Assembly: GCF_014131695.1 (NCBI RefSeq)
Contig: NZ_CP036346.1
Coordinates: forward strand, 2,480,001 to 2,544,000
Reading direction: 5' to 3'
Source: Thomasclavelia ramosa DSM 1402
GTDB lineage: Bacteria > Bacillota_I > Bacilli_A > Erysipelotrichales > Coprobacillaceae
DNA: 64,000 nucleotides
Position 1 is the first letter of the stretch; each line of letters starts with the position of its first letter. Both the position numbers and the translations under genes were made by a program. The notes beneath the pieces are model-generated. The model was not told the origin of the DNA, searched no databases, and saw only the letters and a program-made list of their open reading frames with translations. Shown here in pieces: positions 1 through 9,521 of this stretch.

Positions 1-35
1 TAAATGTACTATAATATAACTATGGGGTGATATTA

Positions 36-911
36 ATGGAAATTAGAACACTACAATATTTTCTTACCATCGCAAGGGAAGAAAGTATTTCTGGGGCAGC
101 TGAATATCTACATGTAACGCAGCCAACATTATCAAGACAAATGAAAGAGTTAGAAGAAGAATTAGGAAAACAATTATTTATCCGGGGAAAACGTCGTATT
201 ACTTTGACTGATGAAGGCATGATCTTAAGAAAACGGGCAGAAGAAATTCTTGGGCTTGTTGAAAGGGCAGAAGCTGAAGTCAAAGCTAATGAAGAACTAT
301 TAACAGGTGATATTTATCTAGGATGTGGTGAGAGTGAAGGAATGCGTCCGATTGCCAAGACAATTGCAACGATGTTGGAAAAATACCCTCATGTAAAATT
401 TCATTTGCATAGTGGAAAAGCTGAAGAGGTAATGGAAAAAATTGATGCTGGAGTTCTAGATTTTGGAATCGTTATTGAGCCTGTTGATTTAAATAAGTAC
501 GATTATTTAAGGCTTCCTTATAGCAATGTTTGGGGGATTTTAATGAAGCGGGATAGTACTCTAGCATCACTTGACAAAATAACCCCTGATGATCTACGTG
601 GAAAACCTCTTCTTTGTTCAAATCAAGGGATGGTAAAAAATGAATTAGCTGGATGGATTGGTGGAAATCAAAGGAAATTAAATATTGTGGGAACTTATAA
701 TTTATTATTTAATGCATCTTTAATAGTTGAAGAAGGAAATTTATATGCTTTATGCTTAGATAAAATTTTTAATTCTAATAACAGTTCATTATGCTTTAGA
801 CCACTTGAACCAAAATTAGAAGCGAATATGCTAATAATTTGGAAAAAATACCAACTCTTTACCAAAAGTGCTGAAACATTTTTAAATATGATAAAAGATA
901 ATATTACATAA
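36..911 (+). CDS. LysR-family transcriptional regulator
   Basis: This is a LysR-type regulator of ordinary length (about 291 aa). The N-terminal winged helix-turn-helix is clear: FLTIAREESISGAAEYLHVT followed by QPTLSRQMKELE. A periplasmic-binding-protein-like effector domain follows from about residue 90 to the end, with the typical stretch LDFGIVIEPVDL. I start at the ATG at 36 because GGGGTGA lies 5 nt upstream; an in-frame GTG at 27 would sit inside that ribosome binding site. It is a close paralogue of the regulator at 9522-10400, sharing the EIRxLxYFL start and the RPLEP...WKKYQ end. Its target gene probably lies left of the window edge. The effector is unknown. Confidence 0.93.
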   Translation: MEIRTLQYFLTIAREESISGAAEYLHVTQPTLSRQMKELEEELGKQLFIRGKRRITLTDEGMILRKRAEEILGLVERAEAEVKANEELLTGDIYLGCGESEGMRPIAKTIATMLEKYPHVKFHLHSGKAEEVMEKIDAGVLDFGIVIEPVDLNKYDYLRLPYSNVWGILMKRDSTLASLDKITPDDLRGKPLLCSNQGMVKNELAGWIGGNQRKLNIVGTYNLLFNASLIVEEGNLYALCLDKIFNSNNSSLCFRPLEPKLEANMLIIWKKYQLFTKSAETFLNMIKDNIT

Positions 912-915
912 AGAT

Positions 916-948
916 AAAAAGAGAACTAAAATTGTTATTTCTCTTTTT
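916..948 (+). terminator. Intrinsic terminator after the LysR gene
   Basis: AAAAAGAGA (916-924) pairs with TCTCTTTTT (940-948), giving a stem with a T-run on its 3' arm right after the stop codon at 911. It may also serve the decayed gene arriving from the other strand. Confidence 0.75.
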
Positions 949-1327
949 ACAATAAATTATTTTTTCGTTTCGCAATAATGTCACTTATATCAAATGGTGT
1001 TTCATCTTTAGGTAATGATCATACATCTAAAAATGGAACATCTGCAACTGACCTTATTGGAAATTCAAACTTTGCTGTAACATTCTTCATTTTACATTCA
1101 ATCACTCCGATATATATTGGGAGTATCGTCTTTCTACTTTCCAAAAGGACAATTTCACGATGGTTGCAGGTGGATAATAAATTATATCCTTTTTTAATTT
1201 TGTAATCATCATTACCATCAATTAACTTGATAGTTCCTTTAGCAATTATTGAACGATAATCATGATAACGCCCCTTATACTTGTAGTCTGGAAAATCATG
1301 AAACAAACCAAATTCAATACACAACAA
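947..1327 (-). pseudogene. Decayed gene fragment, unrecognised
   Basis: A reverse-strand reading frame of about 100 codons runs from 1327 to a TGA at 1019-1021. Beyond that stop it continues in the same frame with protein-like sequence (SLPKDETPFDISDIIAKRKN) to a TAA at 947. There is no convincing start or ribosome binding site, and the frame is closed just upstream of 1327. This looks like the 3' part of a gene that lost its beginning and gained an internal stop. One stretch (GTIKLIDGNDDYKIKKGYNL) is faintly cupin-like, but I do not recognise the family. The opposite-strand frame over the same bases has no ribosome binding site and is probably a shadow. Confidence 0.45.
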
Positions 1328-1370
1328 ATAAGATATTATTCAAAAAAATCTAAATTATTTTCCTAAATAA

Positions 1371-1416
1371 AAATCGACTATTAAACTTTAAAATTAAAAG
1401 CCTATTCAGTCGATTC
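1371..1416 (-). terminator. Possible terminator of rlmI
   Basis: Downstream of the rlmI stop on the reverse strand, AATCGACT and AGTCGATT form an 8-bp stem with a long (about 28-nt) AT-rich loop, followed by TTTATTT. The loop is longer than usual. Confidence 0.4.
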
Positions 1417-1432
1417 GTAAATCCTATTCAAT

Positions 1433-2635
1433 CTAAATAATTTGAAAAATATAAAATTTTAAATATGACGTTTCTTCCATTGTCCATAAAATTGGATGGT
1501 CTGGGTTTTGTTGAGTAACTGATACTTGTTTAAGGGTTACTCCAGCCTCATGCGCTGATTCACGAAGCATCTTTTCAAAATTATCAGTCTCCATAAAACG
1601 TGAACAACTACATGTAATTAAGTATCCACCTCTGCCTAATAATTTCATTGCTTTCATATTGATTTTCTTATAACCATTATAAGCATGATCTACCGTTCTT
1701 CTCGATTTCGTAAAAGCAGGTGGATCTAAAACAATAATATCAAACTGTCCCTTTTTACATTTATCTAGATAGTCAAAAACATCATCTTTTACAAAAGAAA
1801 TACATCCTTGTAAATTATTTAGTTTAGCATTAGCATATCCCTGATCAAGAGCAGTTTGTGATACATCTACTGCAACCACTTCTTTAGCTTTACCATAAGC
1901 CGCATTTAATGCAAAGCCCCCAGTATGACTAAAGCAATCCAAAACTTTTTTTCCATACGCTATATTTCTAAGTAAAACACGATTTGCTTTTTGATCTAAA
2001 AAGTAACCTGTTTTTTGACCATTTTCAACATCAACACTTAAATTGATTCCATTTTCATTAATAATCGTCGTTGTCGGTAAATTAATATTTCTCCAATATC
2101 CTTTTTCTAAAGGCAGTCCTTCTTTTGCTCTAACCTTAATATCATTTCTTTCATAGATACCTTTAACATCTTGCCCATCTTCTGTTAAAACCTCTAGTAA
2201 TATTTCATAGATCATATCTTTGATTTTATCTAATCCGTATGAACTAATTTGGCAAACTAAAATATCATTATAGCGATCAACTGTTAATCCCGGCAGTTCA
2301 TCTGCTTCTCCAAAAACCAAACGACAATTAGTTAAATTTTCTTTTTCTACTGTCTTGCGAAAGTCATAAGCAAATTGTATTCTTCGCTTAAAAAAGTTTC
2401 GATCAAATATTTCATTTATATCTTTAGATAAAATTCTTACCGTAATGTGACTATTTTTAGAAATAAAACCTGTTCCAAGGTAACGGCCAGTAGTAGTAAT
2501 GATATCTACCAACGCTCCATTTTCAATTGTTTCATCAATATTAACAGCATTATTTCTATACATCCACATCTGACCTTTATCAAGCCATTTTTCTCCTTCT
2601 TCAGATATAATGACCTTAGGATATTTTCTTTTCAT
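1433..2635 (-). CDS. rlmI: 23S rRNA (cytosine-C5) methyltransferase, RlmI family
   Basis: This is a class I SAM-dependent rRNA methyltransferase of 400 aa, the usual length for RlmI/YwbD proteins, which methylate a cytosine in 23S rRNA. An N-terminal PUA domain (about residues 3-80) contains the typical GALVDIITTTGRYLGTGFIS. The Rossmann methyltransferase domain follows: SAM-binding motif I is VLDCFSHTGGFALNAA, the acidic ribose-binding strand is EVVAVDVS, the active-site strand is FDIIVLDPPAF, and a Cys-rich motif YLITCSCSRFM carries the candidate nucleophile. It has its own promoter just upstream and is not in an operon. The choice of RlmI over other members of this family is by overall layout. 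Confidence 0.9.
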   Translation of the reverse strand: MKRKYPKVIISEEGEKWLDKGQMWMYRNNAVNIDETIENGALVDIITTTGRYLGTGFISKNSHITVRILSKDINEIFDRNFFKRRIQFAYDFRKTVEKENLTNCRLVFGEADELPGLTVDRYNDILVCQISSYGLDKIKDMIYEILLEVLTEDGQDVKGIYERNDIKVRAKEGLPLEKGYWRNINLPTTTIINENGINLSVDVENGQKTGYFLDQKANRVLLRNIAYGKKVLDCFSHTGGFALNAAYGKAKEVVAVDVSQTALDQGYANAKLNNLQGCISFVKDDVFDYLDKCKKGQFDIIVLDPPAFTKSRRTVDHAYNGYKKINMKAMKLLGRGGYLITCSCSRFMETDNFEKMLRESAHEAGVTLKQVSVTQQNPDHPILWTMEETSYLKFYIFQII

Positions 2636-2671
2636 TAATGTACCTCTCTTATAAATATTTTCTTCTTCACT

Positions 2672-2700
2672 ATTCTACTATAGTTCGATTTCATAAACAA
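2672..2700 (-). promoter_or_regulatory. Sigma-A type promoter for rlmI
   Basis: On the reverse strand, TTGTTT (-35, 2695-2700) and TAGAAT (-10, 2672-2677) are exactly 17 bp apart. A GAGGT ribosome binding site and the rlmI ATG follow. Confidence 0.6.
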
Positions 2701-2841
2701 ATATATTTCTTATTTATCAATAGATTCTTCGATATTAATCACTAAATATCCAATACTTAATGATTTTCATTATTAATTCAGTGTTTTTATAATTTAGATA
2801 TGATAGAATTAATAAAATAATAATATTTTAGGGAGGTGGTC

Positions 2842-2913
2842 ATGATGATTCTAGGTTATGTTTGCCGTAGAGTCGAAGGCACTGTGCTTCGTACAGAGTC
2901 TGTTAATCAATAG
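2842..2913 (+). CDS. 23-codon leader peptide of the ABC-F gene
   Basis: A short reading frame preceded by a very strong ribosome binding site (GGGAGGTGG, 2831-2839) starts at tandem ATGs (2842 and 2845) and ends with TAG at 2913. The peptide begins MMILGYVCRR and ends RTESVNQ. Its last seven codons overlap the left arm of the terminator-like stem at 2893-2994. This is the standard layout of a ribosome-sensing leader: a stalled ribosome would mask that arm. I do not recognise the peptide as a known leader. The two adjacent Arg codons (CGT AGA) after VC are a possible arrest site, but that is inference. Confidence 0.75.
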   Translation: MMILGYVCRRVEGTVLRTESVNQ

Positions 2914-3001
2914 GCTAGGCGATCAGAGTATAATGCTCTAGCTGTGCGAAGCGATTAGAAACAATCGCCTGATCCTATTAATCTTAGGCTCTGTTTATTT
3001 T
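2893..3001 (+). promoter_or_regulatory. Transcription attenuator controlling the ABC-F gene
   Basis: ACAGAGTCT (2893-2901) can pair along its full length, with one G-T pair, with AGGCTCTGT (2986-2994). The next segment AATAGG (2909-2914) pairs with CCTATT (2974-2979). Inside, AGGCGAT (2917-2923) pairs with ATCGCCT (2964-2970). The big stem ends directly in TTTATTTT, as an intrinsic terminator does. Competing structures exist: GCGATT (2951-2956) with AATCGC (2963-2968), and AGAG/CTCT around 2925-2939. A ribosome held on the leader ORF would cover 2893-2913 and block the terminator. The pairing is seen in the sequence; the drug-induced mechanism is inferred from other antibiotic-resistance ABC-F leaders. 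Confidence 0.7.
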
Positions 3002-3035
3002 AAATAAATTTATAAAATAAAGGAGCAAATATACA

Positions 3036-4622
3036 ATGATTGAAATAGGAATGCATAAAATTTATAAAAATTTTGGTTATAAACAAGTATTAAAAGATAT
3101 TAATTTTGAGATTTTAACTGGTGATCGTGTGGGAATTGTAGGCAAAAATGGTAGTGGCAAATCTACAGTGTTTAAAATGATCATGAAAAAAGAATTCCCT
3201 GATACAGGAAATATTACTATTCGCAAACAAGCTACTATTGGCTATTTAGAACAAATTCCAACAATCAGTGATAATGATATAACAGTAAAAGATATGCTGA
3301 TGTCATCTTTTTTCGAAATTCATGCTATTGAACAACGAATGCGAGCACTTGAACAAGATATGATGCATAATAATGTCGATGAAGCGATATTAAACAAATA
3401 TGCTAAAATACAAGATCAATACATAGCCCTGGGCGGCTATGAAGTTGAAGAAAAACTAAACAAAGTCATTACCGGCTTTAAATTGCATAGTATTTTAGAT
3501 AAGCCGTTTGCTATCTTGAGCGGTGGTCAAAAAACAATTATTAATTTAGCCCAATTAATTTTAACTGAACCTGATATCTTATTATTAGATGAACCAACTA
3601 ATCATTTAGATATTACAATGTTAGAATGGCTAGAAAATTATTTAAATAAGTATCGTGGGACTATTGTGATTATTTCACATGATCGCTATTTTTTGGATCG
3701 AGTAACTAATAAAACTATTCTTTTAGATAACAGTGAAAATCGTTTATTCCACGGTAATTACTCATACACCTTAAAAGAACAAGAAAGATTATTATTACAA
3801 GAATTTGAACAATACAAAACTCAACAGAAGAAAATCGAAGCAATAAAAGCTTCTATCAAGCGTTATCGAGATTGGGGTAATCAAGGTGATAATGAAAAAT
3901 TCTTTAAAAAAGCCAAAGAATTAGAAAAACGTTTAGAAAAGATGGAAATCCTCGATAAACCACAATTAGAAAAAAAGAAACTGCCACTTAACTTTTTGGG
4001 TGAACGCAGTAGCAAAGAAGTGCTTAAAGTCATTGATTTTGGAATATCTTTTAATAATCTATCTTTATTTTCAAAAGTGAATTTTACACTTTATTATCAG
4101 GAAAAAACAGTCCTACTAGGAAATAATGGTTCAGGTAAAACATCATTTATTAAAGCTCTTCTTGGAAACCTTAATAATTATCAAGGTGAGTTAAAAATGG
4201 CGGAAACAGTCTTAATTGGATATATACCTCAAGAAATAAATTTTATCAATAACAATGATTCAATTCTTCAAACATTTTGTCATGAATATCCTTGTTTGGA
4301 AGGTGAGGCTAGAGGGATTCTAGCTAAATATTCTTTTTATCAAGATCAGGTTTTCAAACGAGTAGGAAACTTATCTGGTGGTGAAAAAGTATTATTAAAA
4401 ATGGCTATTTTAATGCAACATAAAGTCAACTTATTAATTTTAGATGAACCAACTAATCATATTGATATTGAAACTCGTGAAATTTTAGAAGATGCACTTT
4501 CAAATTATTCAGGAACATTATTATTTGTATCACACGATCGTTATTTCATCGACAAACTAGCTCAACGTAAATTAGTTATCGAAAATAATACAATCAACAG
4601 TGTTTATTGTGACTACAAATAA
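3036..4622 (+). CDS. ABC-F family ATPase, probable ribosomal protection protein
   Basis: A 528-aa soluble twin-ATPase without membrane segments. The first nucleotide-binding domain has Walker A GKNGSGKS and signature LSGGQK with LLLDEPTNHLD. The second has GNNGSGKT, LSGGEK and LILDEPTNHID. Between them (about residues 245-320) is a Lys/Arg-rich linker (RYRDWGNQGDNEKFFKKAKE) that in this family reaches into the ribosomal P-site and peptidyl-transferase centre. Antibiotic-resistance ABC-F proteins (Vga, Lsa, Msr, CplR types) displace ribosome-bound drugs; the upstream leader and attenuator support that role over a housekeeping one. Ribosome binding site AAGGAG, terminator after the stop. The drug class cannot be read from the sequence; lincosamide/pleuromutilin/streptogramin A type is the best guess. 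Confidence 0.88.
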   Translation: MIEIGMHKIYKNFGYKQVLKDINFEILTGDRVGIVGKNGSGKSTVFKMIMKKEFPDTGNITIRKQATIGYLEQIPTISDNDITVKDMLMSSFFEIHAIEQRMRALEQDMMHNNVDEAILNKYAKIQDQYIALGGYEVEEKLNKVITGFKLHSILDKPFAILSGGQKTIINLAQLILTEPDILLLDEPTNHLDITMLEWLENYLNKYRGTIVIISHDRYFLDRVTNKTILLDNSENRLFHGNYSYTLKEQERLLLQEFEQYKTQQKKIEAIKASIKRYRDWGNQGDNEKFFKKAKELEKRLEKMEILDKPQLEKKKLPLNFLGERSSKEVLKVIDFGISFNNLSLFSKVNFTLYYQEKTVLLGNNGSGKTSFIKALLGNLNNYQGELKMAETVLIGYIPQEINFINNNDSILQTFCHEYPCLEGEARGILAKYSFYQDQVFKRVGNLSGGEKVLLKMAILMQHKVNLLILDEPTNHIDIETREILEDALSNYSGTLLFVSHDRYFIDKLAQRKLVIENNTINSVYCDYK

Positions 4623-4627
4623 ACTAT

Positions 4628-4708
4628 AAAAAAGGACGACTAATGAAGTGAATCTCCCTTATTTGGACATGATAGGGAAGGTTCATTTCTTAACATCCTC
4701 CTTTTTTT
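4628..4708 (+). terminator. Long terminator after the ABC-F gene
   Basis: An extended imperfect hairpin: AAAAAAGGA at 4628 pairs with the TCCTCC-T7 end at 4696-4708, and an inner CTCCCTTAT/ATAGGGAAG stem closes the loop. It ends in a T-run. Confidence 0.8.
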
Positions 4709-4746
4709 GTTATTCTTCTCTAACTACCGCTAAATAAATTATTTAC

Positions 4747-5547
4747 TTATTCATACCAGCTAAATAAGCTACAATCACAATCTAATAATTCAATTTCTTT
4801 CATTTCATCATTTGTTAATTCAAAATCAAAAATCTCCCAATTTTCCTTTATTCTATCTTTATGGATCGATTTAGGTATAATCGCAATACCTTTTTGATTT
4901 AAAAATCTTAAAGCAACCTGAGCTGTTGATTTACGATGTGATTTAGCTATTTTTTCTAATATTAAATTGCCAAAGATATTATTTTTTCCACATGCCAGTG
5001 GTGACCACGCTTCAAGCTTGATTCCATATTGGTTCATATCTTTTTGAAAAACTTTTCTTTGATGAAAAATATGTGCTTCAACTTGATTGACCATAGGAAT
5101 TATTGTACATGAACTAATAACAGTATTAAAATCATGAATAAAAAAATTTGATAAGCCAATCGCTTTTAACTTGCCGGCCTTATAATAATCTTCCATCGCT
5201 CGATATGTTTCTGTTATATTTCCAGATGGCCAATGAAACAACATTAAATCAATGTATTTTGTCTGTAATTTATTTAACGCTTCATCAATATACTGACATG
5301 CTTGACGATAACTATCAGCCCCATATATCTTAGTTGTTAGAAAGATTTCAGCTCTCGAAATACCTGAATCTATAAGCGCCTCTCCAACTTCTCTTTCATT
5401 ACCATAGTTCCTTGCGGTATCAATATGTCGATACCCAATTGCTAAAGCATCTAAGACACATTGCTTTGTCATTAATAATGGAATTTGGTATACACCAAAG
5501 CCTATACTTGGCATTTTAATACCATTATTTAATTGTATATATTCCAT
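4747..5547 (-). CDS. Aldo/keto reductase
   Basis: An NAD(P)H-dependent aldo/keto reductase of about 266 aa, the length of the 2,5-diketogluconate-reductase-like bacterial group. The catalytic tetrad is visible: Asp and Tyr in HIDTARNYGNEREVG, Lys in FLTTKIYG, and His in IDLMLFHWPSG. The C-terminal nucleotide-binding segment is IAIIPKSIHKDRIKENW. The start is either the ATG at 5547 or a TTG at 5553; GGAG is 11 nt from the first and 5 nt from the second. It lies 98 nt downstream of the AEC transporter and is probably in the same transcription unit. The carbonyl substrate is unknown. Confidence 0.9.
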   Translation of the reverse strand: MEYIQLNNGIKMPSIGFGVYQIPLLMTKQCVLDALAIGYRHIDTARNYGNEREVGEALIDSGISRAEIFLTTKIYGADSYRQACQYIDEALNKLQTKYIDLMLFHWPSGNITETYRAMEDYYKAGKLKAIGLSNFFIHDFNTVISSCTIIPMVNQVEAHIFHQRKVFQKDMNQYGIKLEAWSPLACGKNNIFGNLILEKIAKSHRKSTAQVALRFLNQKGIAIIPKSIHKDRIKENWEIFDFELTNDEMKEIELLDCDCSLFSWYE

Positions 5548-5651
5548 ATTCAATCTTTCTCCTAATTTTTAATTTATATTCTTATCAAAAGGTCAAATGG
5601 ACTATTATTTATCTTAAAGCTCCTCTAAATCAATAAGAAAGCACGCTTATT

Positions 5652-6581
5652 TTAAGCAATAAAAATAACAACCAAAGTATAGACGATCAGTGTAATAATC
5701 ATAAAGATAGAAACAAAGGCACTTGTAAATGAGGCATCATCTTCATCTTTATATAATGGGGCAATAACAGGCATCAATCCAAATCCAGTGGGACACATAA
5801 AATAGATAATTGGAGCCATCATAAAAGTCTTATCGGCCATTTGGGCAGGAAATAAAATAAAGAATCCCGCAATAACCATCGCATAATAAACAATTTTAAT
5901 TCCCATTAACTTAAGAATCGGTACTAATGTTTTTTTATCAACATTTAAATCATAGCCTAAAATAAATAAAATCATTGAAACGATCGGTGTTGTGGCTTGT
6001 GATAATGTTCCTGTAATCATTTCACCAAATTGCGATGCTATCAGTAAATCATAAATCCCCGTAAAATTCAAAACAAGACCGACAATCACAGCAATAACAA
6101 AAGAATTTGTAAAAATACTTTTAATCATCTCTTTCATTGAAGAACCTGTTGCCGCTTCTTTAGCTATTAAAACTGGAAAAACAATAAAAGCAATAACTGT
6201 TCCAGCAATATCAAAAATAACAGTATTACTAGATTTTCCAACAATAGAAAGATATAACGGTAATGCCACATTTCCTCCCTCTACTACTGTAAGTAAATAA
6301 GGTGAAAAATGAGCATATTTCTTGCCCGCAAGTGGTGCAAGTAATTTACCTGCAACTAAAGCTAGAAGGTAAACACCAAAAACATAACCAATAATTTTAA
6401 TATGGTCTGTTTCAATCGTTGCTGTACACATCAAATTAAGGACTAAAATAGGAAATAAAATTTTAAATATTATTGCATTAGCTCCATTTTTCTGTTCAAG
6501 TGTGATCCATCCCTTTACTCGTGCGATAAAGCCTAGTGCCAGCATAAAAAATACTGGAAATAACGTTGTTAAAGCTGCCAT
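5652..6581 (-). CDS. AEC-family (auxin efflux carrier-like) transporter
   Basis: A 309-aa integral membrane protein with about ten hydrophobic segments in two halves separated by a short polar loop near residue 150 (EAATGSSMKEMIKS). This matches the AEC family (MleP, MdcF and related exporters of organic acids). Characteristic stretches are KILFPILVLNLM in TM2 and YFMCPTGFGLMPVIAPLYK near the C-terminus. It sits between two aldo/keto reductases on the same strand, 39 nt from the upstream one, so a carboxylic acid or other product of those enzymes is a plausible cargo. That link is inference. Confidence 0.88.
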   Translation of the reverse strand: MAALTTLFPVFFMLALGFIARVKGWITLEQKNGANAIIFKILFPILVLNLMCTATIETDHIKIIGYVFGVYLLALVAGKLLAPLAGKKYAHFSPYLLTVVEGGNVALPLYLSIVGKSSNTVIFDIAGTVIAFIVFPVLIAKEAATGSSMKEMIKSIFTNSFVIAVIVGLVLNFTGIYDLLIASQFGEMITGTLSQATTPIVSMILFILGYDLNVDKKTLVPILKLMGIKIVYYAMVIAGFFILFPAQMADKTFMMAPIIYFMCPTGFGLMPVIAPLYKDEDDASFTSAFVSIFMIITLIVYTLVVIFIA

Positions 6582-6620
6582 AATAATCTCCCTTCATTTA
6601 TATAATTTCTTCTTTATGAG

Positions 6621-7481
6621 TTAAATTTTCCCATATACCGGAAATACACTAAACTCTCCATAATTTTTAATTTTATTAATATTTTTTAAAAGCATCATAT
6701 CTTCATCACTGATAATAAAATCTAAATCCGCATTATTTTGCATATGTCCTGGATCAGCAGTTTTAGGTAGTGGTAAGGTATCTAACTGTAAACAATACTT
6801 AATACACAATTGAGGAATTGTAACCCCATATTTATCAGCAATTAATTTAACTTCATTATTTTTTAACATTTCTCCATGACCTACTGGTGAATAAGCTTCA
6901 ACTAAAATATCATGTGCTTGACAATAATTAATTATATCAAATGGGGTATTAGAAATATGTGCCAAAATTTGATTAACCGCAGGTTTTATTTCACAATTAT
7001 TTAAAATGTTTTCAATATCTACGATTTCAAAATTTGATAAACCGATTGCTCTAATTTTCCCCATTTTATAAAACTCTTCCAGTGCTTTCCAAACATCTAT
7101 ATTTTCTTTAAAATAATGATTTTCTTCTCTAAATTTTGTCCATGGTTGTGGTGCATGAATGATCATTAAATCAATATATTCAAGCTCTAATCTCTTTAAT
7201 GAATCAATAATAGATCGTCTCGCTTCTTCATATGTTTTAAAATCTGCTTGAATCTTTGTTGTTATAAAAAGATTCTCTCGCTCAACACCACAAGTTTTAA
7301 TTCCAATTCCAACACCATTTTCATTCTCATATCCTTGGGCAGTATCGATATGGCGATACCCTAGTTTAACAGCTTTCTTTACTGCATCAGCTACTTTATT
7401 ATCAGCAATTTCCCAAGTTCCTAACCCTAATTTAGGTATTTCTACCCCATTATTTAATTTATAATTTTCCTTTAAGATCAT
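6621..7481 (-). CDS. Aldo/keto reductase
   Basis: A second aldo/keto reductase (about 286 aa), clearly related to the one at 4747-5547 but diverged. Tetrad residues: Asp and Tyr in HIDTAQGYENENGVG, Lys in FITTKIQ, His in LMIIHAPQPW. I start at the ATG at 7481 because GGAGG lies 7 nt upstream; an upstream in-frame extension has no ribosome binding site. The small gene at 7495-7740 ends 13 nt before this start, and the AEC transporter follows 39 nt after the stop, which indicates an operon. The shared 15-bp motif upstream suggests co-regulation with the bgl gene. Confidence 0.9.
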   Translation of the reverse strand: MILKENYKLNNGVEIPKLGLGTWEIADNKVADAVKKAVKLGYRHIDTAQGYENENGVGIGIKTCGVERENLFITTKIQADFKTYEEARRSIIDSLKRLELEYIDLMIIHAPQPWTKFREENHYFKENIDVWKALEEFYKMGKIRAIGLSNFEIVDIENILNNCEIKPAVNQILAHISNTPFDIINYCQAHDILVEAYSPVGHGEMLKNNEVKLIADKYGVTIPQLCIKYCLQLDTLPLPKTADPGHMQNNADLDFIISDEDMMLLKNINKIKNYGEFSVFPVYGKI

Positions 7482-7494
7482 AATTTTTCCTCCA

Positions 7495-7740
7495 TTATTT
7501 TTTATCAAATATTCCTGCCTGATTGAGTGTTCTAGTTAAATAATCTAAACAATATAATTTCTCTTGACCATCTCGAATCTTTAATAATAATTCAGCTCTT
7601 TGGCTTAATAAAATATTTTTACTTTTTTGAAAATATTCTGAGTTAATACTTTCAATAAATTCATTGATTTTTTCCGTATCCATACCAGCATCGAGCAGTG
7701 CTATAACAATTTCTTTTTCACTAATTTTCTGCACATTCAA
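7495..7740 (-). CDS. Small conserved-looking protein upstream of the reductase
   Basis: A soluble, charged, helical protein of about 81 aa (EKEIVIALLDAGMDTEKINE near the start, DGQEKLYCLDYLTRTLNQAG near the end). An ATG at 7749 is directly abutted by the GGAG ribosome binding site, so it is too close; a TTG at 7740 sits at normal distance and is the likelier start. I recall short proteins of this type with an I/L-x-CLDY motif beside aldo/keto reductases in other Firmicutes, without known function. It is the first gene of the reductase/transporter unit. Confidence 0.7.
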   Translation of the reverse strand: MNVQKISEKEIVIALLDAGMDTEKINEFIESINSEYFQKSKNILLSQRAELLLKIRDGQEKLYCLDYLTRTLNQAGIFDKK

Positions 7741-7805
7741 TTTAACCATCTCCTTTCAAGCCGTTTTATTCTACACTTATAATTATCAATAAAAGCCATG
7801 AAAAT

Positions 7806-7820
7806 ACAAATACTTATATT
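7806..7820. promoter_or_regulatory. 15-bp motif shared with the bgl promoter
   Basis: ACAAATACTTATATT in front of the small-protein/reductase operon. It matches the sequence at 9448-9462 at 14 of 15 positions. It is a candidate LysR-family operator; the divergent LysR gene at 9522 is the natural candidate regulator. Confidence 0.45.
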
Positions 7821-7850
7821 TTATGGTTTTCCATGCTTTTTATTTATGCA

Positions 7851-7887
7851 AAAAACTGTATCGTCATCTTTATATGACAATACAGTT
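7851..7887 (-). terminator. Terminator of the 6-phospho-beta-glucosidase gene
   Basis: AACTGTAT (7854-7861) pairs with ATACAGTT (7880-7887), extended by GTCAT/ATGAC inside. On the reverse strand the stem is followed by TTTTTT. Confidence 0.85.
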
Positions 7888-7916
7888 AATCATTACTTAT
7901 AAAATTAAATACTCAA

Positions 7917-9462
<1,546 letters not shown>

Positions 9463-9471
9463 ATATATATT

Positions 9472-9497
9472 ATTATACCTTTTCTTTATGGTATAAT
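9472..9497. promoter_or_regulatory. Dyad with back-to-back TATAAT boxes
   Basis: ATTATACC (9472-9479) and GGTATAAT (9490-9497) are perfect inverted repeats 10 bp apart. Each arm carries a TATAAT, one facing each divergent gene. The right-hand box is the likely -10 of the LysR gene. Neither has an obvious -35, which would suit activator- or repressor-dependent promoters. Confidence 0.5.
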
Positions 9498-9521
9498 TTT
9501 TTAAATGGAGGTGCAATATTA

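Noticed and set aside
978-1205. Forward-strand ORF of 75 codons after the LysR gene
   Set aside because: No ribosome binding site, and it lies antisense to the better protein-like frame. Treated as a shadow.
947-1327. Possible sortase, because of a LSTC motif in the decayed frame
   Set aside because: The required upstream catalytic His context and the Arg strand after the Cys do not fit. The piece is also too short and interrupted.
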